DNA from: JAUNBG01 sp964442735
GTDB taxonomy: Bacteria; Planctomycetota; Planctomycetia; Pirellulales; Thermoguttaceae
Assembly: GCA_964442735.1 (NCBI GenBank)
Contig: CAYUAP010000132.1
Coordinates: 1 to 13,144, forward strand
Direction: 5' to 3'
Length of the DNA stretch: 13,144 bases
In this document: positions 5,773 through 13,079 of the stretch, one piece after another
How positions within the stretch are numbered: the stretch's first letter is position 1
How the letters are laid out: each line of letters opens with the position of its first letter
Notes under the pieces: generated by a model
Seen by the model: only the letters and a program-made list of their open reading frames with translations
The model's database searches: none
Told to the model about the DNA's origin: nothing
Position numbers and translations under genes: made by a program

Positions 5773-7887
5773 ATGCAGGAGCAAGACAACAAGACGGAAG
5801 AACAAAAAAACAAGTTTGGAAAACAGGCATTGAATGATGATATGTCTTCGGAAGATCTTGACGAGATACAGAAACGGCCTTCCTCAAAAGGTGGAAAAAA
5901 GGTCTCTAATTCCTGGCTATCCTTGTGGCCCATATTATTTATTGTTTTGGGTTTGATTTTTCTATGGAATACCATGTATAAACCCCCTCAATTTGAAATA
6001 CCGATTATGCAGTTTGTCAAATTGATCGAACAGGGAAATCCCTCAACAGCCTCGATAGAGGAAACACCGGACAAAAAGTTGACTGATACCCCGTTTATAG
6101 AAATTCAAGAAAAAAAAGGAAAAAATAAAAAGATCGTTAAATACTCGTTGCCTGATGATATTTGTATTAGTCCTAATGATGTCACAGGCTCCATTCAACG
6201 GGAAGTAATATCCGTTAATGGAGAATCCATAACTGAAAAGACAGAACGAGTTCCTTTTTTCACCGGTCGTCAGGGGCTTAACTTCGATAATAACGAGCTA
6301 TTCAATCAATTGAAGAAAGGGGGATTTGAAAATGTATCGGCAAAAGGACCTCCGGGTTTTATGGAAAAGTATGGGCTAACACTTTTGACGACTGCATTAT
6401 TGATCTTCTTTATATTTTTTATATTGAGTCGAATGGGGGCTGGTGCCATGGCTTTTGGCCGTAATCGGGGAATTCTCGTTGCCCAGGAGGATGTTGATAT
6501 TTCTTTTTCCGATGTTGCGGGGGTCGATGAAGCGGTAGATGAACTTCGTGAAATTGTGGAATTTTTAAAGGTTCCGAATAAATTTCGGATATTGGGTGGA
6601 CGTATTCCCAAGGGAGTACTCCTGGTCGGTCCTCCGGGCACTGGAAAAACACTTTTAGCCAAGGCGGTCGCGGGCGAGGCTGGAGTTCCGTTCTTTAGTC
6701 TATCCGGTTCTGATTTTGTAGAGCTTTACGCGGGAGTCGGAGCCGCTCGAGTTCGCGATTTGTTTCAGCAGGCGGAACATTCCGCGCCCTGTATCATATT
6801 TATCGATGAATTGGACGCTCTTGGTAAAGCGCGAAGTGGCAACTCTTTTGGAGCCCATGACGAACGGGAACAGACATTAAACGCTCTGTTAGTCGAAATG
6901 GACGGTTTCGAAACCAATACGAATGTTATTGTCATGGCGGCAACCAATCGACCGGAAATACTCGATTCCGCCCTGCTTCGTTCCGGTCGATTTGATCGAC
7001 AGGTTCTTGTGGATCGTCCTGATATTTGTGGTCGGGAAGAAATATTAAAGATTCATTCGAAGAATGTCAAACTGGATGAAAGTATCGATCTCCACAAAAT
7101 AGCATGTATAACATCCGGATTTGTGGGAGCGGATCTGGCAGCGCTCGTCAACGAGGCAGCCCTGTTAGCGGCACGAGCCGAAAAAAGAACGGTTACAATA
7201 GACGAATTCACAGAAGGTGTGGAACGGGTTACTACAGGACTGCAAAAAAAACGTCGTGTTATTACAGACGAAGAAAAGAAACGGGTCTCCTATCACGAAT
7301 GCGGACATGCATTAGCTGCCTATTTTCTTCCCAATACAGATCCGGTTCATAAAGTTTCGATCATACCGCGAGGTCTGGCCGCCTTGGGATATACACTACA
7401 ACGGCCTGAAGACGAACGGTTCCTAATGACACGTTTGGAACTGGAGTCGCGTATTCAAGTCCTCCTGGCAGGTACTATCGCAGAAAAAATCGTTTACGAG
7501 GATATTTCCACCGGTGCACAAAATGATCTGGAACGTGCCACTGAAATTGCCCGTAATATGGTTACGAGTTTCGGAATGAGTCGTTTAGGTCCTATTAACT
7601 TTCACGAGAAAAAAAGCTCTTTTTTGAATAGTGATGGATTAACCGTCGCAAAAGAACATAGTGAACAAACCGCTTGGGAAATAGATCAGGAAGTTCGTTC
7701 TATTATCGATACCATGTATGATAAAACAATGAAATTTTTGGAACAAAAGAAAAACACACTTCTATTTCTGGCACAGCGACTTCTCCAAAAGGAGGTCCTT
7801 GATTCAGATGAATTAAAAGATACAATTATAACAAGTGAAAACGAAAATAAAGAAAATAGGGTCGTTTCTAAAAAACTGGAAGATTAA
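5773..7887 (+). CDS. ftsH: ATP-dependent zinc metalloprotease FtsH
   Basis: A membrane-anchored AAA+ protease that unfolds and degrades membrane and regulatory proteins as a hexamer. The product is 704 residues. It begins with a polar N-terminal extension (1-47), longer than in E. coli FtsH. Transmembrane segment 1 (about 48-66), an extracytoplasmic domain (about 71-199) and transmembrane segment 2 (about 200-219) follow. The AAA+ module has Walker A GPPGTGKT (286-293), pore region FVELYAGVGAARV with Tyr319-Ala-Gly where FVG is usual, Walker B IIFIDE (341-346), and the second region of homology TNRPEILDSALLRSGRFDR (391-409). The protease part has HECGH (508-512), usually HEAGH, and the third zinc ligand Asp585 in TGAQNDLERAT. 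All catalytic residues are present, so it should be active. The ribosome-binding site GGGA (5761-5764) is modest. The gene stands alone. Confidence 0.97.
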   Translation: MQEQDNKTEEQKNKFGKQALNDDMSSEDLDEIQKRPSSKGGKKVSNSWLSLWPILFIVLGLIFLWNTMYKPPQFEIPIMQFVKLIEQGNPSTASIEETPDKKLTDTPFIEIQEKKGKNKKIVKYSLPDDICISPNDVTGSIQREVISVNGESITEKTERVPFFTGRQGLNFDNNELFNQLKKGGFENVSAKGPPGFMEKYGLTLLTTALLIFFIFFILSRMGAGAMAFGRNRGILVAQEDVDISFSDVAGVDEAVDELREIVEFLKVPNKFRILGGRIPKGVLLVGPPGTGKTLLAKAVAGEAGVPFFSLSGSDFVELYAGVGAARVRDLFQQAEHSAPCIIFIDELDALGKARSGNSFGAHDEREQTLNALLVEMDGFETNTNVIVMAATNRPEILDSALLRSGRFDRQVLVDRPDICGREEILKIHSKNVKLDESIDLHKIACITSGFVGADLAALVNEAALLAARAEKRTVTIDEFTEGVERVTTGLQKKRRVITDEEKKRVSYHECGHALAAYFLPNTDPVHKVSIIPRGLAALGYTLQRPEDERFLMTRLELESRIQVLLAGTIAEKIVYEDISTGAQNDLERATEIARNMVTSFGMSRLGPINFHEKKSSFLNSDGLTVAKEHSEQTAWEIDQEVRSIIDTMYDKTMKFLEQKKNTLLFLAQRLLQKEVLDSDELKDTIITSENENKENRVVSKKLED

Positions 7888-8077
7888 CGTATCATTTCAC
7901 TATCTTCATGAACTAATATAACGTGAAGCAAATTTAGATCAATAAAAATAAAGAAAAACGCCGATAAAAAATTCAGATAACTGTTTATACGCTAAAAGGC
8001 CTATTGAACAAGTCATTTTAGACGGAATATGGATTTTTAGTCGTTTTATGAATGACTCAAATAAAGGATATCGAAAG

Positions 8078-8122
8078 AAGCCTGGTTATTTTATAAAAAA
8101 AACGAAAAATTTGGCTTTTTTT
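8078..8122 (+). terminator. Weak candidate terminator downstream of ftsH
   Basis: The AAGCC/GGCTT stem is only five base pairs with a 30-base loop, and is followed by a T run (8116-8122). The T run is good but the stem is poor, and it lies about 190 bases after the ftsH stop. Confidence 0.25.
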
Positions 8123-8152
8123 ATGTTTTACAGGTACAACATATAAAATTTA

Positions 8153-8180
8153 TTGTTATAATAGAAACTATATGTATAAT
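8153..8180 (+). promoter_or_regulatory. Promoter of the CpaB-like gene
   Basis: TTGTTA (8153-8158), 16 bases, and a perfect TATAAT (8175-8180). The start point would be near 8187, giving a leader of about 150 bases. An overlapping TATAAT at 8157-8162 has no good -35 partner. Confidence 0.5.
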
Positions 8181-8197
8181 ATTCAGTTATTGGGAGA

Positions 8198-8327
8198 TTT
8201 CGCCGCAATCGAAAGGAAATGGTTGTAATTCAGACATAACAGATTAAAACGTGACAATATAATATTATATATATTTAAATGATGTCTGTAGTACTTTTCG
8301 ATTGTTTACAAACATTGAGAAATCGAA
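8198..8327 (+). promoter_or_regulatory. Structured 5' leader of the CpaB-like gene
   Basis: Two stem candidates lie in the predicted leader. TTTCG (8198-8202) pairs with CGAAA (8210-8214) around a seven-base loop. TTCGATT (8297-8303) pairs with AATCGAA (8321-8327) just ahead of the weak ribosome-binding site CAGG (8330-8333). I recognise no known riboswitch family. Confidence 0.3.
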
Positions 8328-8339
8328 TACAGGTTGAAT

Positions 8340-9701
8340 ATGCAATTAAAATTCATGGGATGGCTGTTATTAGCCTTGATTTGTGGAATTAGCTGTTCTG
8401 TTGTCGTTAAAAAAGTATTTTTTAGCTCAAAAAATACGGTGGCGATAAAAGAAATTAGTGGTCCCACGGCCAAAGTCCTTGTTGCGAAATATGAAATTCC
8501 AGCGGGCAACGATTTTACGGCACAAAATATCCGTTACGAAGTTGTACCGGAAAAGTCCGTTCCTCGGGATGCCATTTTTACTACGGAAGGAATTCTGGGT
8601 CGTCGTGCCATGAACAGTATTCCAAAAGACGCTATTTTAACCCTTTTTGATGTTAAAATGCTACAGGAAAAGAGCAAGAATGACATATCTTTTGTTCCTC
8701 CCGGTTATTCGGTCGTTCCTATTAAAATAGAGGCTGTTAAATTGGATGCGAGTGGTACCGATTTATCGGAATCGATCCACCTGGATGAAGTACTATACAA
8801 AGGAGATAAAGTTGATCTTTCTGTAATTCACAGTGTTCGTTCCAACGATACTAAAGATGCTTCACATGCTCTTCCTAAATTGGTCACGAAATCACTGGTT
8901 CAAAACGTTAGTGTGTATAAAATTTTTACTGAAAAACGTCTGGACAATAATAATTTGACCATGCAGCGGTTTACGATTATTTCGCTCCTGCTGGAAGATA
9001 AAAATGTAAAGCAACTTAAACTGGCATCCAATACGGGAAAAATCTTTTTAAATATTGCAGGAGTAACTGCCAATGTTGACCAAGAAAATACCACTGTACC
9101 AGGTAACAGTCTGCAAAATACACAATTTGAAACGACAACAAAACCGACGCTTTCAACCTTTAAAGAGGATACATCTCCGACAAAAAAAACTTCCGTGGAA
9201 AAACCTGTATTGATTTCGACACCAGGTTCAACTTCAAGTTTGAATGATCATTTTTCCTTTGGTATTACTCTTGATAAACCTTCCGGGTCCAATGTCCCCA
9301 TGAAGGAAGAAGTAATACTGCCAAAATTAATACAACAAAACAACAATATTACACCAGAAAACGAAACAAAGAAAAAGTCTGAAAATAAGACGGAAAACAT
9401 GGTTGAAGATGAAGTTCCGGGTCAAACCAAAGATATTCGAAAAGTTACACTTCACTCCACCTCCGGCTTCGCCAATTTCAATACGAAAAACTATGGGGAT
9501 CTGAAAAAGAAAGAAATACCGGCAATCAATGTCAATACCACGACAAACAACTCTTCCAGCTCCTATAATGGTGTAACATTGTCCGGTTTTACCAATTATG
9601 TTCCGGCATCCAATACCAAGTCGTCTGAAAAGGAAATTGTGGAACCATCAAAAATGCCACCGTCTTCCATGAACTCAAAAACAACAGCTCAATTACCATA
9701 A
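8340..9701 (+). CDS. CpaB/RcpC-like SAF-domain protein with disordered C-terminal tail
   Basis: A 453-residue membrane-anchored protein related to CpaB/RcpC, the periplasmic component of Flp/Tad pilus secretion systems. Residues 5-27 form a transmembrane anchor with no proper lipobox. The SAF domain spans about 44-107 (VLVAKYEIPAGNDFTAQNIRYE, then GILGRRAMNSIPKDAIL). The RcpC-type region is about 117-241 (FVPPGYSVVPIKIEA, YKGDKVDL, FTIISLLLEDKNVKQLKLAS). Residues 242-453 are low-complexity, rich in Thr, Ser, Asn and Lys, and probably disordered. The ATG at 8340 is chosen over a TTG at 8334 because CAGG (8330-8333) gives six-base spacing. No other tad/cpa gene is in the window, so a pilus role is inference only. 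A hairpin terminator follows ten bases after the stop. Confidence 0.8.
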   Translation: MQLKFMGWLLLALICGISCSVVVKKVFFSSKNTVAIKEISGPTAKVLVAKYEIPAGNDFTAQNIRYEVVPEKSVPRDAIFTTEGILGRRAMNSIPKDAILTLFDVKMLQEKSKNDISFVPPGYSVVPIKIEAVKLDASGTDLSESIHLDEVLYKGDKVDLSVIHSVRSNDTKDASHALPKLVTKSLVQNVSVYKIFTEKRLDNNNLTMQRFTIISLLLEDKNVKQLKLASNTGKIFLNIAGVTANVDQENTTVPGNSLQNTQFETTTKPTLSTFKEDTSPTKKTSVEKPVLISTPGSTSSLNDHFSFGITLDKPSGSNVPMKEEVILPKLIQQNNNITPENETKKKSENKTENMVEDEVPGQTKDIRKVTLHSTSGFANFNTKNYGDLKKKEIPAINVNTTTNNSSSSYNGVTLSGFTNYVPASNTKSSEKEIVEPSKMPPSSMNSKTTAQLP

Positions 9702-9711
9702 TCGGATAAAC

Positions 9712-9738
9712 CGAAACGGGAACGTTTCGTTCATATTT
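9712..9738 (+). terminator. Intrinsic terminator of the CpaB-like gene
   Basis: A perfect stem CGAAACG (9712-9718) / CGTTTCG (9723-9729) is closed by a GGAA (GNRA-type) tetraloop and followed by the T-rich TTCATATTT. It starts ten bases after the stop codon. The T run is interrupted, so efficiency may be moderate. Confidence 0.6.
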
Positions 9739-9777
9739 CAACAGGGAGTTACGAATTTTAAAACAGGGGATGTTTCT

Positions 9778-9810
9778 ATGCGTCATGGGTCCCCTCCCAT
9801 GTAATCGCAT
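9778..9810 (+). promoter_or_regulatory. Hairpin with an 8-codon open frame ahead of the small coiled-coil gene
   Basis: ATGCG (9778-9782) pairs with CGCAT (9806-9810), and CATGGG (9784-9789) pairs with CCCATG (9796-9801) around loop TCCCCT. The first arm begins with an ATG that has AGGGGA (9765-9770) seven bases upstream, which is a better ribosome-binding site than either candidate start of the following gene has. The frame encodes MRHGSPPM and stops at TAA (9802-9804). It is in phase with the ATG at 9817. It could be a leader peptide, or the original start of a now-broken gene. Confidence 0.4.
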
Positions 9811-9816
9811 GGAAGG

Positions 9817-10265
9817 ATGGAACAAAAACCAGATGAATATTTATCCACTATAGACGAAACGATATCAACGATTGATATTAAAATTGAAGTGTCCCTGTTT
9901 TGGAAGAATTGAAGGCAAAAAATCCGGAAGATCTTCAAAAGCAATTTAATGGCTATTTTAATGAAATACAGGGGTATAAAAATACTATTCGCGAGCAGGA
10001 AGATCTATTGAAACCACTTCAGGAAGAATTTTCGAAATATCGTGCGGAAAAGGAAAAACGGTCGATTCGATCGGAAATTTGGGGAATAGCGAAGAATTAT
10101 AGAATCCTTAACGAGGCGAAAGATGATATTTTGGACTTGGCTCGTTATCTTGCCCGGGATGAAAGAGGCGCGATCCGAACAATTGATGATACATTGATAA
10201 ATACACTAAATCGACACCTGAAGGACACCAGCAGGAAACCGGTGTCACCAAGAATGTATCTTTGA
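9817..10265 (+). pseudogene. Small coiled-coil protein gene, apparently frameshifted
   Basis: Two adjacent open frames look like one gene. The first starts at ATG 9817 (MEQKPDEYLSTIDETISTI...) and stops at a TGA (9907-9909) soon after 9900. The second is open from 9888 and runs to TGA at 10263-10265, with a TTG at 9900 as its only plausible start and no good ribosome-binding site. One extra T in the TTTT run (9898-9901) would join them as ...IEVSLFLEELKAKNPED..., a continuous helical protein of about 149 residues. The joined protein is rich in Glu, Lys, Gln and Leu, with coiled-coil character about 35-85, and has no signal peptide or membrane segment. I recognise no family. The alternatives are a sequencing or assembly error, true decay, a programmed -1 shift, or a genuine 121-residue protein from TTG 9900. 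Confidence 0.5.
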
Positions 10266-10282
10266 ATTTTTATAAAATTCAA
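10262..10282. terminator. AT-rich hairpin between the converging genes
   Basis: TTGAATTTT pairs perfectly with AAAATTCAA around loop TAT (10262-10282). It covers the stop of the plus-strand small gene and ends just before the metK stop. The stem is nearly all A-T, so it is a weak candidate for a terminator serving both directions. Confidence 0.35.
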
Positions 10283-11440
10283 TTACAGATTGAAGTATTT
10301 TTTGAGTTCGGCGACTTTATCGGTTTTTTCCCAAGTGAAATCAGGATTATTCCGACCAAAATGCCCACCGAACGCTGTATTTTCGAAGATAGGGCGACGT
10401 AACTGTAAATGGCGAATAATACCGCCCGGACTGAGCGGGAAGAGTTCGCGAATAACAGAAACGAGGCTTTCTTCGGATACTTTACCGGTCCCGGCGGTAT
10501 CAATGAGGACACTAACAGGATCGACAACACCAATAGCATAGGCGAGCTGAACTTCGCAAGATTTCGCCAATCCGGCTGCAACCACGTTTTTAGCCACGTA
10601 TCGTGCCATATAAGCGGCACTTCGGTCTACTTTAGTCGGATCCTTTCCGGAGAAAGCGCCTCCACCATGTCGAGCCCAACCACCATAGGTATCTACGATA
10701 ATTTTTCGACCAGTCAGACCGCAGTCTCCATGGGGACCACCGACAATGAATTGACCGGTCGGATTAACAAAATACTTAATTCCTTCTCTTGAAAGATCTT
10801 TGGGCAGAATCGGATCGATAATATTGGGAATGACCCAATCGGTTATCTGTTTTTGATCTACGGAAGGATCATGTTGTGTGGACAGGACAACAGTATCAAT
10901 ACGGACAGGACGATCACCTTCGTATTCAACTGTAACCTGACTTTTACTGTCTGGACGAAGCCAATCTACTTGATTGGCAAATCGAGCATCGGTTAAGGAA
11001 TTTGTGATTCGATGGGCCAATGCGATGGGAAGTGGCATGAGTTCATCTGTCTGATCACAGGCATAACCGAAAACGAGACCTTGGTCGCCCGCTCCGAATT
11101 CACCTTCTTCATGACCATCTACACCTTGAGCAATATCGGGACTCTGATGGTCCAGAGAAACCATAACAGCACAAGTATCTGCACTGATTCCCCATTGATC
11201 ATCAGTATAACCAACTCGTTTAATGGCTCCTCGAACTATGGTCTGATAGTCCAGATTGGCCTTTGTTGTAATTTCGCCAGCAATAATTGCCACTCCGGTG
11301 GTAACCATTGTTTCACAAGCCACACGGCTCATTGCGTCTTCATTCAAACATGCATCCAGAACACTATCGGAAATTCGGTCCGCTAATTTATCTGGATGTC
11401 CCATACTAACAGCTTCACTCGTAAAGAGTCTTTTTGTCAT
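10283..11440 (-). CDS. metK: S-adenosylmethionine synthase MetK
   Basis: MetK makes S-adenosylmethionine from methionine and ATP in the cytoplasm, releasing phosphate and pyrophosphate. The product is 385 residues, against 384 in E. coli. The N-terminal nucleotide-binding SEAVSMGHPDK (8-18) keeps His15 and Asp17. Signature 1, GAGDQG, is at 116-121. Signature 2, GGGAFSGKD, is at 259-267, continuing into PTKVDRSAAYMAR. Met13 replaces the Glu of the classic SEGHPDK. The ATG at 11440 has GGAG (11447-11450) six bases upstream. A TTG at 11452 in the same frame would place the start inside the ribosome-binding site. No SAM riboswitch is recognisable in the short leader. Confidence 0.97.
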   Translation of the reverse strand: MTKRLFTSEAVSMGHPDKLADRISDSVLDACLNEDAMSRVACETMVTTGVAIIAGEITTKANLDYQTIVRGAIKRVGYTDDQWGISADTCAVMVSLDHQSPDIAQGVDGHEEGEFGAGDQGLVFGYACDQTDELMPLPIALAHRITNSLTDARFANQVDWLRPDSKSQVTVEYEGDRPVRIDTVVLSTQHDPSVDQKQITDWVIPNIIDPILPKDLSREGIKYFVNPTGQFIVGGPHGDCGLTGRKIIVDTYGGWARHGGGAFSGKDPTKVDRSAAYMARYVAKNVVAAGLAKSCEVQLAYAIGVVDPVSVLIDTAGTGKVSEESLVSVIRELFPLSPGGIIRHLQLRRPIFENTAFGGHFGRNNPDFTWEKTDKVAELKKYFNL

Positions 11441-11490
11441 GGTATTCTCCAATTATATAACAATACAAGGAACCCTATAATTATTCCTAT

Positions 11491-11519
11491 ATGATACCCG
11501 AAATTATCAATCAAGACAA
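11491..11519 (-). promoter_or_regulatory. Promoter of metK
   Basis: On the minus strand TTGTCT (11514-11519), a 17-base spacer and TATCAT (11491-11496) form a good sigma70 promoter. A second overlapping pair, TTGATT and TATAGG, has the same spacing and is weaker. The leader is about 45 bases. Confidence 0.6.
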
Positions 11520-11751
11520 GTAGAACAGACGATATTTTTTTAAATGAACATAGAATAACCATAATATTCATGATAAAACAGACTTTTAATACCTATTAAT
11601 ACAATTACACTTTTTACAAAAGGATTAGATAATATACTGTAGGACGTAACAATACTGTCTTTTCTGAGAGCGATGTCTTTGTCCATTTCCTTCAAAACAG
11701 GCGTCTTGCCTGTTTTGAAAAGAAGGGATTTAAAACGACGTTGAGTTATCT
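11520..11751. other. Intergenic region between metK and the IS3 remnant
   Basis: This stretch contains a strong 12-base-pair hairpin (11691-11719) and otherwise nothing I can assign. A 48-codon minus-strand frame (11540-11686) overlaps the hairpin side and has its AGGA only one base before the ATG. I do not call it a gene. I could not find a convincing right-end inverted repeat for the neighbouring IS3 remnant. Confidence 0.5.
11691..11719. terminator. Bidirectional terminator-like hairpin
   Basis: TTCAAAACAGGC (11691-11702) and GCCTGTTTTGAA (11708-11719) form a perfect 12-base-pair stem with a GTCTT loop. The CAGGC/GCCTG core flanked by AAAA and TTTT is the usual bidirectional form, though the T run is only four long. 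It would separate transcription of the IS3 remnant from metK. Confidence 0.55.
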
Positions 11752-12168
11752 CTATCGTTTTTGTTTTGAAGCGTAGAAGTAATAAGTGGAACGGGAGAGT
11801 CCGAGTAATTCACATTGTCTAACGACGGTTATATTAGGATTATCGGGATCAACCATTTGACACTGTATTTCTGTTATTGGTGGAATACGTCCTTTTAACC
11901 ATTCAAATTCCGTTTCGAGTTGAAGAAGTTTTTTGGCATGTTTTTTTTCATCCGGGTACATGGTCGATTTTTTAGAAGGGCTTGTGGTCTGAAAGATTTC
12001 AACAATCTTTTCTTTTAATCCCTCCTTCAGTTGTGTTTTCAACTTTATTATGAATTGAGTTGAAACATTGAATTCTTCCGCGAGTTGATTAATCGTTTTA
12101 TTACCGCGCATAGCGGCGAGGGCTATTTTAGCCCGATATAACGGCGAATATGTTTTTCTTTTTTTCAT
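11752..12168 (-). pseudogene. IS3-family transposase remnant (OrfA joined to start of OrfB)
   Basis: The 138-residue product begins like IS3-family OrfA: MKKRKTYSPLYRAKIALAAMRGNKTINQLAEEFNVS, with a helix-turn-helix at about 20-45 and a leucine-zipper-like stretch at 76-93 (KHAKKLLQLETEFEWLKGR). It then continues in the same frame into DPDNPNITVVRQCELLGLSRSTYYFY (about 107-132), which resembles the start of OrfB. A stop follows at SKQKR. The DDE catalytic domain of OrfB is absent, so it cannot transpose by itself. In intact IS3 elements OrfA and OrfB are joined by a -1 frameshift, so an in-frame fusion is unusual. The start has a strong GGAGG (12176-12180) seven bases upstream. A possible left end (TGTAACTAACGGAAACC on the minus strand) lies upstream, but no matching right end is seen. 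It may be decayed, or kept as a DNA-binding protein. Confidence 0.75.
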
Positions 12169-12302
12169 GACATTACCTCCATTAGGGTTTCCGTTAGTTA
12201 CATTACTATTTTATTTTAATTGATATAAAGCCGAACCACAATCCCCTCTTTTTCTGGTTTGTCTAAACAATTCATATTTCTTCATTTTTGTATTCGTTAT
12301 AA
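12169..12302. other. Spacer between the CPBP gene and the IS3 remnant
   Basis: A short AT-rich spacer. On the minus strand it carries TGTAACTAACGGAAACC and then the strong ribosome-binding site of the IS3 remnant, which could be the left end of the element. No clear terminator for the CPBP gene is seen. A perfect palindrome TTAGATTAATCTAA (12303-12316) overlaps the CPBP stop codon. Confidence 0.35.
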
Positions 12303-13052
12303 TTAGATTAATCTAAAAAGAACAATATATCCAACCACGAAAAGAGCAGAGTCAACCAAGCCATGAGCCAGCCATGGTCCCAGGATCGAATTGGAGCGAT
12401 AGTAGAGCCAACACCAATAGATACCACCGACAAAAACGCCGAAAACGCAAACCCAGGTGATAAAGGAATTGAATCCAAAAAAAGTTGACAATATAATAAT
12501 ATGGTGCAGAGTGAAGCAGAGACTTGATAAAAGGGCGGGGAGAACAGGAAAAGAGGTACTTGTTTTTGGTTTAATTAAGGAGTGGAGTTCACGGAAGGCA
12601 AACCAGCGCCAGTAGTATTCTTCCAGGCCGGAGTGAATAATTGAGTAAAAAATCCCAAGCAGAATAAAAATGAAGGGGGTATTCATTTTCAAACGGTCGA
12701 ATCGTACCAGGAGAGTATCCTGAAATTTGATAAAGGAAGAAGCAAATGTGGATACATTCCTTAAATTCAAATAAAACAGAATAATTCCAATAAAAACGAT
12801 CAAGCCCCAAATGAAACCTTCTGATAAACCATGTCGATTACAGGTTCGAACATGCCAGGCTTGCTTCAAAATAAAAGTTGTCCAGCAGATTGGAAGGAGA
12901 AATTGTATTGTTTTAAGTATTACATAGGTGATTTTTTGAAATAGAGGATAGTTTTCACCGAGTGAAAAATAGATCCATGTTAAGAGAACAGGAAAAATTA
13001 ATAAAAAAACAACAAAACACCAACGACTTTTTCTAAGACAAAGATTAATCAT
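12303..13052 (-). CDS. CPBP-family intramembrane protein (CAAX protease / Abi-like)
   Basis: A 249-residue, strongly hydrophobic protein with about seven or eight membrane segments. All three CPBP/Abi (Rce1-type) motifs are present: EEYYWR (Glu144, Glu145, Arg149), FxxxH at Phe180-His184 (CFTLHH), and HxxxD at His230-Asp234 (AHGLVD). These residues make the glutamate/histidine active site in Rce1-type proteases, so activity is plausible, but the substrate is unknown. Family members act in prenyl-protein processing, bacteriocin self-immunity and regulation. There is no adjacent bacteriocin gene. The ATG at 13052 has only a weak GGTG upstream, and the gene lies 27 bases after the 3' end of tRNA-Gln on the same strand, so it may be transcribed from the tRNA promoter. 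Confidence 0.85.
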   Translation of the reverse strand: MINLCLRKSRWCFVVFLLIFPVLLTWIYFSLGENYPLFQKITYVILKTIQFLLPICWTTFILKQAWHVRTCNRHGLSEGFIWGLIVFIGIILFYLNLRNVSTFASSFIKFQDTLLVRFDRLKMNTPFIFILLGIFYSIIHSGLEEYYWRWFAFRELHSLIKPKTSTSFPVLPALLSSLCFTLHHIIILSTFFGFNSFITWVCVFGVFVGGIYWCWLYYRSNSILGPWLAHGLVDSALFVVGYIVLFRLI

Positions 13053-13079
13053 AGAAACACCATGCTATGAAGGAAAAAA

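Larger units (their letters stand above)
7888..8339. other. Intergenic region between ftsH and the CpaB-like gene
   Basis: No gene of useful length is visible in these 452 bases. A weak terminator-like signal for ftsH pairs AAGCC (8078-8082) with GGCTT (8113-8117) across a long AT-rich loop, running into seven T (8116-8122). Beyond it lie two TATAAT hexamers (8157-8162 and 8175-8180) and the leader of the next gene. A six-codon ATG frame at 8219 has its purine-rich site too close to the start and is probably chance. Confidence 0.45.

Noticed and set aside
10213..10246. Two GACACC copies able to pair with GGTGTC near the end of the small coiled-coil gene
   Set aside because: The stem is only six base pairs with an 11-base or longer loop and no T run, inside the coding frame. 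Chance is a sufficient explanation.
11441..11520. Possible SAM riboswitch upstream of metK
   Set aside because: The leader is only about 45 bases and contains none of the conserved SAM riboswitch cores I know.
11638..11660. TGTAGGACGTAAC as the right end of the IS3 element
   Set aside because: Beyond the first four bases it does not match the possible left end TGTAACTAACGG.
11540..11686. 48-residue minus-strand frame between metK and the IS3 remnant
   Set aside because: Its AGGA is only one base from the ATG, it abuts the terminator-like hairpin, and the product has no recognisable features.
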